DNA of 64,000 bases, from NCBI RefSeq assembly GCF_001693385.1, contig NZ_CP016428.1:1860001-1924000 (forward strand). The letters are read 5' to 3'. The notes below the pieces were generated by a model. It searched no databases and had not been told where the DNA came from. It saw only the letters and a list, made by a program, of their open reading frames with translations. Positions 26,624 to 34,369 of this stretch are shown in pieces. This stretch comes from Bradyrhizobium icense (GTDB lineage Bacteria; Pseudomonadota; Alphaproteobacteria; Rhizobiales; Xanthobacteraceae). Position 1 is the stretch's first letter. Every line of letters begins with the position of its first letter. The translations under genes were made by a program, and so were the position numbers.

Positions 26624-27424
26624 GTGGATGCCTTCCCGTTCGAGCCAAGCGAAATGTTGCAGAAGCATTTGGGCCGCGCGGGATTACCTCACGCGGCGAC
26701 GGATGCGGGGAATGCGGACGACTGCTCATCCCAGGCGACATCCTGGGCTTTGAGGAAGTCCTCGACGCGGCCGATATCAAGCCACAGGCCGTTGTGCCTG
26801 AATACGTTCACAGGCGCTTCCTCTTCCAGCATCTGGAACATCAGATCATCGAAGCCGAACGGCACGCCCGACGGGATGCGTTCAAGTATTGTGGGATCCA
26901 TGCAATAGATACCCATGCTGACGAGATGCGCCAGCTCCGGCTTTTCGCGAAATCCGGTGACGCCTCCATTTGTCTCGTCGATCACGCCAAAGTCCATCTT
27001 GGTGATACGAGTTGCGGTGGCGATGGTGACGCCGGCGTCATGGCGCCGATGGCTGTGGATGAACTGGTTGAGATTGAGGTCTGTCAGCACATCGCCGTTA
27101 AGGACCAGGAATGGTTCATCCAGCTGTTCGCGCAGCAGCGATAACGGGCCGATCGTTCCAAGCGGTTCAACTTCCTGGGTGTAGGTGATGCGCATATTCC
27201 ACTGATTGCCGTCACCGAAGACGCTGCGGATCAGATGCCCCAGATATCCAGTCGTAATGAAAACGTCTCTGATCCCGTTCCGTCTCAGCCATTTGAGTAC
27301 GAGTTCGAGCACAGGTCGTGCACCAATCGGCATCAGAGGTTTTGGCAAAATTGATGTGTGCGGACGCAATCGGGTGCCTTTTCCGCCGCACTGAATGACT
27401 GCCTTCATCTTGGTCCTCCGGGTT
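26518..27424 (-). repeat. 0.9-kb inverted repeat, left copy
   Basis: It covers the ribosome site and whole nucleotidyltransferase gene plus the first part of the aminotransferase gene. It matches 32045-32952 in opposite orientation. The encoded proteins are identical. At DNA level I noticed only scattered synonymous differences (for example Arg codons CGA against CGC) and single-base indels before the start codon. Identity stops abruptly at 26518. Confidence 0.93.
26689..27408 (-). CDS. Sugar-1-phosphate nucleotidyltransferase (copy 1)
   Basis: This nucleotidyltransferase of 239 residues opens with MKAVIQCGGKGTRLRPHTSI, the GGxGTRL nucleotide-binding loop, then PKPLMPIGARPVLE. LVLNGDVLTDLN carries the metal-binding Asp. 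It makes an NDP-sugar from a sugar 1-phosphate and an NTP; which NTP is unclear. It lacks the hexapeptide acyltransferase tail seen in GlmU. It precedes the aminotransferase by 65 bp on the same strand, so it probably activates the sugar that the LegB-like, aminotransferase and PglC-like proteins process. The same protein is encoded at 32062-32781. Confidence 0.92.
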   Translation of the reverse strand: MKAVIQCGGKGTRLRPHTSILPKPLMPIGARPVLELVLKWLRRNGIRDVFITTGYLGHLIRSVFGDGNQWNMRITYTQEVEPLGTIGPLSLLREQLDEPFLVLNGDVLTDLNLNQFIHSHRRHDAGVTIATATRITKMDFGVIDETNGGVTGFREKPELAHLVSMGIYCMDPTILERIPSGVPFGFDDLMFQMLEEEAPVNVFRHNGLWLDIGRVEDFLKAQDVAWDEQSSAFPASVAA

Positions 27425-27737
27425 AAGCGTCCTCTAGGTCACTGAAAGCGCAGAACGCTCATTCTTGAGTTTGATCGCCTCAAGTCGCTCGAGCTTACTC
27501 TCACCCGCGTTCTCTTCGCGTGACTAACACGGGTTATAACCAGCAAGTGTTAGAAGCTCCGCGTCGGCGTGCAGTTGCCCGTAAGTTGGACGCTAAGCGC
27601 CTTGAGGCGGCGATTTCATTGCTCGCCAGTTCCTCGGAAGATCGTGCCGAGGATCCGGGAATATCCTGCGGCCCGGGGGCCCAAAGTAGTGCGAGCGGCT
27701 CACGTGCTGATGCTCAGCCCGCTGAAAGCGACCATCC
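27425..27737. other. Intergenic region
   Basis: This is about 313 bp between the nucleotidyltransferase and the kinase-like gene, both on the minus strand. No gene or clear terminator was recognised. It begins where the inverted-repeat identity ends. Confidence 0.4.
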
Positions 27738-29306
27738 TTACAGAGCAGACCAGACGGCTCTGACTGCGGTCCGGAGGGTTTCATCCAGCGGTCGACTCGT
27801 ATCGATCCGGATCGCCGTACTTCGGGAAGACTCGGGCTGGCGCTCTAGTTCCCAACGTCGCCGTACAGCCGCGGCATCGGGGCCGCCCTGTTTCACGCGC
27901 CGCGCGTCCCTTTCGATCGTCGTCTCGATCGGCGCCTCCAGGCAAAGCAGGAGGTCCGGCTTCGGGAAGCCCGTGTAGAGGATGCGCTCCCGATTCATCA
28001 GCCAGCGCTTCAAGGGAGAGTTGCAGTTTGCCAGCGCTGCTTCATCAAAGCAGCAGCTGTCGATGGCTCCCACGCTTTCCGAGGGATACCGATCCGAGAT
28101 GACGACGGAGCCGGCGCTCGCAGCTCGTAGCGCCCGGCGAAGGAGTTTGCGACGATCGTAGGCAAGGAGAGTCATGCGCAGGACGTACAGCAGCGAATAT
28201 TGCTTCTCCCGGCGGCGTTCGGGCTTCTGGTATTCTCCGGCGCGCTCCTTCGAGAACAAGAGGCGCGCCGCCGGCACAAGAATACGAGGTAACAGAGTGA
28301 GCGCCGTCGCGGGCGGCTTGCCGGCGTGAATCGGCAGCACGTCGAGATGCCCGCCCAGGCGAGTTGCCAGAGCATGAGCGATGGTGGATTTGCCGGTCGC
28401 TTTCGGGCCGACGAGCGCAACGATCATCCCGCCCGTCTGAAGCACCAAGTCGCCGCGACGCCGGAACCGCTTAACAAGCAGGGAGAGCACCCGCCAGAGC
28501 CGGGAAATGGCTCCAAGCATCGGGCCTAGCCTGCGCAATCCGCGCAGCCGCCGCGCGACGCGCCAGCCAAGGACGACGCGTCGGACCAAGGCGCGCTCGT
28601 CCTCGATGGCGTCCAACAGCTTTCGAAACAGAGGAGGGTCGATGCTCGGGAACCAAGCCGCGCAAAGCGCCTCGGCGCGCTCTGTATTTGCTGCCTCGCG
28701 CAGCCAGCCCAGCTCCTTCGCAACCGTTCGATAGCGGCGATTGGCCATCAGGATCTCGATCGGGCCTGTGTGCTTGAGCGCGATCCGGAGCGCGAATAGC
28801 ACGAGCTCCGCTTCGGGTGTCGGGACCCTCACTCCATGCAGGTAGCGCGTCTGCTCCAGCAGAAGCCTTTCGATCGGCAGTCGGTAGTTCTTGACCAAGC
28901 TGTCGCCGCTCACGATCTGAAAATAGGCGTGCACATGCACCACCTCGGCGGTTGCCTGGTCGAGGCCCAGCGCGTGGAAGACCCCTGGATGCCCGATGCC
29001 GGAGCGCGACTGCGTCAGCTTGAAGCCATGTTCGAGCAAGACTGCGTGGAACTGTCGGGCATCACGTTGGTCGACTAGGAGATCGATATCTTCTGCAGCC
29101 GCAAGCGCCGCTTCCAGGCGGACATTGCTTTTCCAGTGACAGTGGCGGATCCCTTTCTGTTCAAGAGAGTTGAAGAGCCTTCGGATGGCCGCTTTGCTCG
29201 ATATTTCCAATCCCGCTTCGTCCGACTGAGCCGGTGCAGCTTCTCTCGCCCAAGTCGAGGCGTCCAGATTCCCGACCTTTACGGATCCCATCTCGTGACG
29301 CATCAT
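27738..29306 (-). CDS. Two-domain protein: nucleotidyltransferase-like N-terminus and thymidylate-kinase-like P-loop C-terminus
   Basis: This protein has 522 residues. The N-terminal half has GIRHCHWKSNVRLEAALA and EDIDLLVD, the Asp-x-Asp style seen in nucleotidyltransferase-fold proteins of capsule and EPS loci. The C-terminal half (about 295-522) is a kinase: Walker A LVGPKATGKSTIAHAL, VVISDRYPSE (DRY segment as in thymidylate kinases), PDLLLCLEAPIETTIERDAR and a lid-like Arg/Lys segment. The true substrate is unknown; a sugar or lipid-linked intermediate is plausible given the location. Its start overlaps the preceding small P-loop gene (ATGA). Both sit inside the segment bounded by the inverted repeats. 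Confidence 0.75.
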   Translation of the reverse strand: MMRHEMGSVKVGNLDASTWAREAAPAQSDEAGLEISSKAAIRRLFNSLEQKGIRHCHWKSNVRLEAALAAAEDIDLLVDQRDARQFHAVLLEHGFKLTQSRSGIGHPGVFHALGLDQATAEVVHVHAYFQIVSGDSLVKNYRLPIERLLLEQTRYLHGVRVPTPEAELVLFALRIALKHTGPIEILMANRRYRTVAKELGWLREAANTERAEALCAAWFPSIDPPLFRKLLDAIEDERALVRRVVLGWRVARRLRGLRRLGPMLGAISRLWRVLSLLVKRFRRRGDLVLQTGGMIVALVGPKATGKSTIAHALATRLGGHLDVLPIHAGKPPATALTLLPRILVPAARLLFSKERAGEYQKPERRREKQYSLLYVLRMTLLAYDRRKLLRRALRAASAGSVVISDRYPSESVGAIDSCCFDEAALANCNSPLKRWLMNRERILYTGFPKPDLLLCLEAPIETTIERDARRVKQGGPDAAAVRRRWELERQPESSRSTAIRIDTSRPLDETLRTAVRAVWSAL

Positions 29307-29494
29307 ACGACCTCCGGCAAAATCAGATCCACAACCTGCCGCGCGCTTCCTCCGGCATGGCTTTCAACGAAGCTTTCAAGCCTGGCATGACGTGCAGGCC
29401 TCCGCTGGAAGCCATGCTTCTCGAGCTCCGTCTGAAACGTGTGTGCGAGAGTGGTCTTTCCAACGGTGGGCAGACCAAAAATGTCAACGGTCAT
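29303..29494 (-). pseudogene. Truncated P-loop kinase (63 residues)
   Basis: The sequence starts MTVDIFGLPTVGKTTLAHTF, a Walker A similar to that of the kinase half of the fusion at 41243 (EAFGPPGAGKTTFSRAL). After QTELEKHGF it runs straight into a short tail and stops, so nearly all the kinase fold is missing. The remaining tail may be the original C-terminus, which would indicate an in-frame internal deletion. The stop overlaps the next gene's start, so it may persist for translational coupling. It could still be expressed as a small protein, but catalysis is unlikely. Confidence 0.6.
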
Positions 29495-29569
29495 CAGTCG
29501 ATCTTGCTTTCCCCCTCGGGATATACCCCGCGTTCAAGCAGGCCCTCGCCACGCCGCAGCCCTGTCGGG

Positions 29570-31615
29570 CTACGCCAGGAGCAACCCGCCATGGAGGTCG
29601 ATCTCGATCATGCGGCCGTCGCTGACGTGCGATTGCCCGTAATCGGCGACAAAGAGATTCAGCTTGCTGGGATCGTCGTTAGGGTCGCTGCTCGGCGCAA
29701 GCTCCAGGTCTTTGATGGAGGCCGCCCCGTTGTTAATCTCGTTGCGATACCCGCCGAGCACATCGATGACTTGCACAATCGCGCCGCCGCGATCGACGAC
29801 CCAAATTTTCGAGCTGAAGCCGCCGCCGACATAGAAGAGGTCCTGGCTGGCGTCATAGGCCAGCGCCTCGGGATCCTTGATTTCTGCGGGCAGCCGGATG
29901 GTCGCGAAGACCTGCGTGCCGGTGCTGTCGGTCTCGATGATCGCGTTGCCTAATGGCCCACCCCCGGAACTATTGCCGGTCCCGTTGGCGATAAACAAAT
30001 GACCGTTGTTCGGATTGACCGCCACGTCCTCCGGGTCGATTACGCCAAGGGACAAGGTATCGAACTCGCCCAGCATGACGCTTGGATTGGCCGGGTCGAC
30101 CCAAAAAATCCTGGATTGGTCGTCGTCGGAGATGTACAGGCGACCCGTGCTGGAGTCGAAGGCCAGGCCCGTCGGCTCATCGGTGAAGCTCAAAAGGCTG
30201 GACGATGCGACGACGGTGCCGTCGGGTTGCAGCGTCCACAGGTTGGTGGTGCGGAAGAACGGGCTCTCCTCGACTTCCGAATCGCTGACGAAGAGTCCCT
30301 GTCCGGGCACATAGGCTATTCCAGACGGATCCGTGCTCCCGAGCGCTGCCATGTCGGTGATAGCGACGACGTTGGGGGCGGGCGGTGCGATGGAGCCGAC
30401 GGCCGAGCTGCTGGCAACGAGCAGCGGCGCGCCGCTGCTCGTGCCGACGGCCGCTTCGAGCTGGAGACTGAAGGATTCGACGGTCTCCGGCAGATCATCG
30501 GCGAGCACATCAATCAAGATGGTGGCACTTGTGCTGCCGGCGGGAATCGTCACTTGCCCGTGCGAGACGCCGACAAAGTCGCTCCCGGCCTTTGCCGTGC
30601 CATCTATCGTCGAGTAGGTTATAAGCACGTCCTCGTTGGCCGGCGCGGACAGATCGATGGTGAAGGCGACCTTCGCGCCCGCGCGCTCGGGCACCGGGCT
30701 CGGCGAGCCATTTGCGCTTGCGGTCGGAAGCCCAGTGGTGACGGTGAAGTCCGCGGCGCTCAGGGTGACGCCCGAGTTGAAGGTCGCCAGCGCGGTGCCA
30801 CGTACCGCACCCGCACCGTCCGGATCCCACATCAGCGTAAGGGTCGAAGAGGTGAACGAAAACACAAACTGCCCATGACCGGACGACGTGCCTTGCACCG
30901 TGCTCGCCGAGCCGGCCACCGCCACGAAGTAGGCGGGATCGAGCACAAGCTTGCCGGTTCCGTCATCAATCAGACCGTGGCCGAGGCTCAGCCCATAGTC
31001 GCTTGCATAGATCCCGATACGGTCGCTATCGGCGGCTGAGAAGTCCTTAACCTTGTCGGTGCTCGTCGCGTCGGGAAAGCGGAATACGAACGTGTCCGAA
31101 CCTGAGCCGCCCCACAGCTCGTCCTTTCCTGCCCCGCCGATGAGGACGTCGTCGCCCCCGTTGCCGTTGAGGACGTCGTTACCAGCCCCTCCGCTCAACA
31201 CATTGGCCGCATCATTCCCGGTAAGTCTGTTGGCGAGTTCATTGCCTGTCCCGTTGATCGCCTCCGTCCCTTTCAGGGTCAGCTTCTCGATGAACATGGG
31301 CAGCGCGTAGGTGATCGTGCTCTCCACCGTGTCGACGCCGCCGTCGTCCACGCCGGGGACGGTCGTCTCGCTCACCACGTCGGCAAGATTGTCCACCCGA
31401 TAGACATCGTCGCCAGCCTGCCCATACATAACGTCGGCGCCCGTTCCGCCGTCCAGTCGATCGTTTCCTGTCCCGCCATAAAGGATGTCATCGCCATCCT
31501 TGCCGTAGAGCCGATCGTTGCCGCCATAACCATAAATCTTATCACGCCTGACGGTGCCGATGAGATCCTCGTCAGCATCGGTTCCGAATATTTCATTGAA
31601 TTCAGAGACTTTCAT
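29570..31615 (-). CDS. RTX calcium-binding protein with one Calx-beta domain and a C-terminal SdiA-regulated-type propeller
   Basis: This protein of 681 residues has RTX repeats at about 25-60 and again near 140-170 (GGAGNDVLNGNGGDDVLIGG), a serralysin-like RTX core, one Calx-beta domain (about 300-410) and the same propeller as the 18.2-kb protein. The propellers share long stretches such as LAPSSDPNDDP and FVADYG-SHVSDGRMIEID, ending GGLLLA. It should be secreted by a type I system and fold on calcium outside the cell. It lies upstream of the truncated kinase on the same strand, inside the segment bounded by inverted repeats. A role in matrix or polymer binding is inference. Confidence 0.87.
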   Translation of the reverse strand: MKVSEFNEIFGTDADEDLIGTVRRDKIYGYGGNDRLYGKDGDDILYGGTGNDRLDGGTGADVMYGQAGDDVYRVDNLADVVSETTVPGVDDGGVDTVESTITYALPMFIEKLTLKGTEAINGTGNELANRLTGNDAANVLSGGAGNDVLNGNGGDDVLIGGAGKDELWGGSGSDTFVFRFPDATSTDKVKDFSAADSDRIGIYASDYGLSLGHGLIDDGTGKLVLDPAYFVAVAGSASTVQGTSSGHGQFVFSFTSSTLTLMWDPDGAGAVRGTALATFNSGVTLSAADFTVTTGLPTASANGSPSPVPERAGAKVAFTIDLSAPANEDVLITYSTIDGTAKAGSDFVGVSHGQVTIPAGSTSATILIDVLADDLPETVESFSLQLEAAVGTSSGAPLLVASSSAVGSIAPPAPNVVAITDMAALGSTDPSGIAYVPGQGLFVSDSEVEESPFFRTTNLWTLQPDGTVVASSSLLSFTDEPTGLAFDSSTGRLYISDDDQSRIFWVDPANPSVMLGEFDTLSLGVIDPEDVAVNPNNGHLFIANGTGNSSGGGPLGNAIIETDSTGTQVFATIRLPAEIKDPEALAYDASQDLFYVGGGFSSKIWVVDRGGAIVQVIDVLGGYRNEINNGAASIKDLELAPSSDPNDDPSKLNLFVADYGQSHVSDGRMIEIDLHGGLLLA

Positions 31616-32044
31616 TGGGCACCTCTGTCACAATGACGGAACTTTCATCCGAACCGGACGCCAGACCAATTGCTATTCCGGGGCTAGAAGATCTCCTTCA
31701 GGGTTACCCCCACACAGACTTCGGAGAAGCGCGGTTCGGGATCGCGTCATTTCGTGCGAGGGACGCTGCTGCGCCGTAACCCGCATCGATAACTCCCGCG
31801 ATCTTGCCACCGGAAAAGAACGATAGGCCGACGACGCCATATACGACGAAGCTGCGTTACGCCCGATTCATTCGACCCTTCGTCGCGATCACCGTACCCC
31901 GTAACTGTCGCCAAGCCATCTCATGCAAATGCACGAAGACTAGCGGAAAATTCCACTCTAGCTTTCGTCAACGTCGTGCAAGCCCGGCTCACCGTCCAGC
32001 CGCTGGACCGGGATGATCGAACTCTAAGTGGTTCCGCGCTCCAG
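31616..32044. other. Intergenic region between divergent RTX and nucleotidyltransferase genes
   Basis: This is 429 bp which must contain the promoters of the minus-strand RTX gene and the plus-strand EPS operon. It ends where the right inverted repeat begins. I saw no gene and no strong operator-like dyad. Confidence 0.45.
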
Positions 32045-32952
32045 TAACCGGAGGACCAAAGATGAAGGCAGTCATTCAGTGCGGCGGAAAAGGCACTCGA
32101 TTGCGTCCGCACACATCAATTTTGCCAAAACCTCTGATGCCGATTGGTGCACGCCCTGTGCTCGAACTCGTACTCAAATGGCTGAGACGGAACGGGATCA
32201 GAGACGTTTTCATTACGACTGGATATCTGGGGCATCTGATCCGCAGCGTCTTTGGTGACGGCAATCAGTGGAATATGCGCATCACCTACACCCAGGAAGT
32301 TGAACCGCTTGGAACGATCGGCCCGTTATCGCTGCTGCGCGAACAGCTGGATGAACCATTCCTGGTCCTTAACGGCGATGTGCTGACAGACCTCAATCTC
32401 AACCAGTTCATCCACAGCCATCGGCGCCATGACGCCGGCGTCACCATCGCCACCGCAACTCGTATCACCAAGATGGACTTTGGCGTGATCGACGAGACAA
32501 ATGGAGGCGTCACCGGATTTCGCGAAAAGCCGGAGCTGGCGCATCTCGTCAGCATGGGTATCTATTGCATGGATCCCACAATACTTGAACGCATCCCGTC
32601 GGGCGTGCCGTTCGGCTTCGATGATCTGATGTTCCAGATGCTGGAAGAGGAAGCGCCTGTGAACGTATTCAGGCACAACGGCCTGTGGCTTGATATCGGC
32701 CGCGTCGAGGACTTCCTCAAAGCCCAGGATGTCGCCTGGGATGAGCAGTCGTCCGCATTCCCCGCATCCGTCGCCGCGTGAGGTAATCCCGCGCGGCCCA
32801 AATGCTTCTGCAACATTTCGCTTGGCTCGAACGGGAAGGCATCCACATGCTGTTGGTATCAGAACCGGTACTGGGAGCAGACGAGAAGGCAGCCCTCGCC
32901 GCAGTAATCGATAGCGGCTGGGTCACAATGGGCGATCGAGTGCACGAGTTCG
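32045..32952 (+). repeat. 0.9-kb inverted repeat, right copy
   Basis: It pairs with 26518-27424 in inverted orientation. It includes the ribosome site, the complete nucleotidyltransferase and the first codons of the aminotransferase. Identity ends exactly after the codons for RVHEF. Beyond that the right side changes to sequence related to the C-terminus of the LegB-like gene. Confidence 0.93.
32062..32781 (+). CDS. Sugar-1-phosphate nucleotidyltransferase (copy 2)
   Basis: The protein is identical, all 239 residues, to that at 26689-27408, with the same GGKGTRLRP loop and LVLNGDV metal site. GGAGGACCAAAG precedes the ATG. Here it is the first gene of the plus-strand EPS operon that continues through the propeller protein, ExoF and beyond. 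Since the protein is unchanged between copies while a neighbouring remnant has diverged, recent duplication or gene conversion is likely. Confidence 0.92.
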   Translation: MKAVIQCGGKGTRLRPHTSILPKPLMPIGARPVLELVLKWLRRNGIRDVFITTGYLGHLIRSVFGDGNQWNMRITYTQEVEPLGTIGPLSLLREQLDEPFLVLNGDVLTDLNLNQFIHSHRRHDAGVTIATATRITKMDFGVIDETNGGVTGFREKPELAHLVSMGIYCMDPTILERIPSGVPFGFDDLMFQMLEEEAPVNVFRHNGLWLDIGRVEDFLKAQDVAWDEQSSAFPASVAA

Positions 32953-33101
32953 GTTCCGGCAGGAGGCCCATCCTGCAGGACGAGCAGCATCAGCGGCCGG
33001 CAAATTCGGGAGTGCGGCCTGCACCGGAACGGGCGGCTGACTGGTGGCCCCGCCGCCTCTCGGCAAAGCCAGTCTGGCGAGAGCGAGACTTCATCAGATG
33101 A
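32847..33101 (+). pseudogene. Chimeric remnant: aminotransferase N-terminus joined to LegB-like C-terminus
   Basis: The first 35 residues (MLLVSEPVLGADEKAALAAV onward to RVHEF) are those of the DegT aminotransferase at 25487-26623. From about 32953 the frame turns into RRPILQDEQHQRPANSGVRP and later ADWWPRRLSA and RERDFIR. These align with KPVLQDEKRLRPPNSEVRA, VDWWRGRLSA and RQRDFIT at the end of the LegB-like protein. So the aminotransferase, sugar transferase and most of the dehydratase were deleted between these points. The LegB part is clearly diverged, unlike the aminotransferase part. The stop overlaps the start of the next gene. Confidence 0.85.
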
Positions 33102-34369
33102 CGCTCCGGTTCGGCCACGCCGAAATCGTACTGTGGTGCGCCGCCTTCCTGGCGCTTGCCGTTCCGCGGACCGCCGCAACGGAAACGATCCAGGGGGCGC
33201 AACCCGTCCTTGCACCTCGCATGGACCTGCCCGGCTACCTCGTGCCGACCGTCGATACGGCAATAGGAACCACCTTCGTACGTGTGACTTCACCCGAAAG
33301 CGCGCTGGGGAACGGATTGGCCTGTAGACGCTCCTACTGCACGCATCGCTATTCCAGCGCGCAAGCCTGGAATGCCGACCAGACGCTGCTCCTGATCGCC
33401 AACGGTTGTAACGGCCTGTGCTTCCTCGACGGACAAACATACGCTCCGCTTTTTCAGCGACGCCGCTCCGGCGATGAATGCGAGTGGCATCCCCAGGATT
33501 CCGAACTCATGATTTGCGTCGGCGGGCAGCGGATTTCGCACTGGGCTCCGCGAAGCAATCGAGAAGAGGTGATCTTTGATCTGGAGGGATATCGCGGCCT
33601 CCGGTTTGGCCCGTCCAAGGGCAATCCGTCATGGGATGGTAACCGGATCGCGGTGCGCGCCATGACCGAGCAGGGAGCGCTTGTCACGTTCGCGGTTGAC
33701 CTTTCGATTCGTCAGAAATTTCCGGATATCGATTTGGCAGGGATTCCCGGGAAGAACAGCTATTGCAGTATCTCTCCGCTCGGCCAATACATATTCTGCC
33801 AACAGGATGGGGTGACGGATCAAGCATTTGTTTTCGGCATCGATGGCAGCCTTATCCAGAGCTGGACCGAGCATCATCGGCCCGGCCATGGCGATATGAC
33901 AGTCGACGGGGATGGCAGCGAAGTCTACGTCGGCATCAGCAAATCCGATCCCGACAAGTACCACGTGATCAAACGGAGACTCAGCGATGGACTGGTCACT
34001 GCGCTGGCTCCATATGGCAAGGCCCAGCATGCCTCGACACGGGCAATACGCCGCCCAGGCTGGGTTATCTTGAGCTATGGCGGCAACCCGCCCGCGTCAG
34101 CTCAGCGTCTGCGTGGAGCCCCATTCGCCCAGGAGGTAATTGCACTGAAAATTGACGGCAGCGGGAAGTTTCGACGTGTCGCACACACGGTCAGCGCGCC
34201 GTACGACTACCGGAGCGAAACACATGGCTCTCCGTCTCCTGACGGATCGCAGGTCATTTGGTCGAGCAATTGGGGTCAGGCAGGGGGACCGGTTTTCGAT
34301 TTCGTCTCCCGGCTCGATTGGGATGACCGCGAAGTTCGGCAAGGAGCGGCACAGGGAGGTCGTCCATGA
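33098..34369 (+). CDS. Secreted beta-propeller-like protein of unknown function
   Basis: This protein has 423 residues. It begins MTLRFGHAEIVLWCAAFLAL, with a signal peptide probably cut after RTAA. The rest shows repeated strands typical of a TolB/WD-like propeller: QAWNADQTLLLIANG, CEWHPQDSELMICVGG, NPSWDGNRIAVRA, GDGSEVYVGISKSD and HGSPSPDGSQVIWSSNW. Several cysteine pairs suggest a periplasmic or extracellular site. ATG 33098 overlaps the upstream stop, and its own stop overlaps the exoF start, so it belongs to the export operon. A role in polymer export or modification is inferred from context only. Confidence 0.8.
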   Translation: MTLRFGHAEIVLWCAAFLALAVPRTAATETIQGAQPVLAPRMDLPGYLVPTVDTAIGTTFVRVTSPESALGNGLACRRSYCTHRYSSAQAWNADQTLLLIANGCNGLCFLDGQTYAPLFQRRRSGDECEWHPQDSELMICVGGQRISHWAPRSNREEVIFDLEGYRGLRFGPSKGNPSWDGNRIAVRAMTEQGALVTFAVDLSIRQKFPDIDLAGIPGKNSYCSISPLGQYIFCQQDGVTDQAFVFGIDGSLIQSWTEHHRPGHGDMTVDGDGSEVYVGISKSDPDKYHVIKRRLSDGLVTALAPYGKAQHASTRAIRRPGWVILSYGGNPPASAQRLRGAPFAQEVIALKIDGSGKFRRVAHTVSAPYDYRSETHGSPSPDGSQVIWSSNWGQAGGPVFDFVSRLDWDDREVRQGAAQGGRP

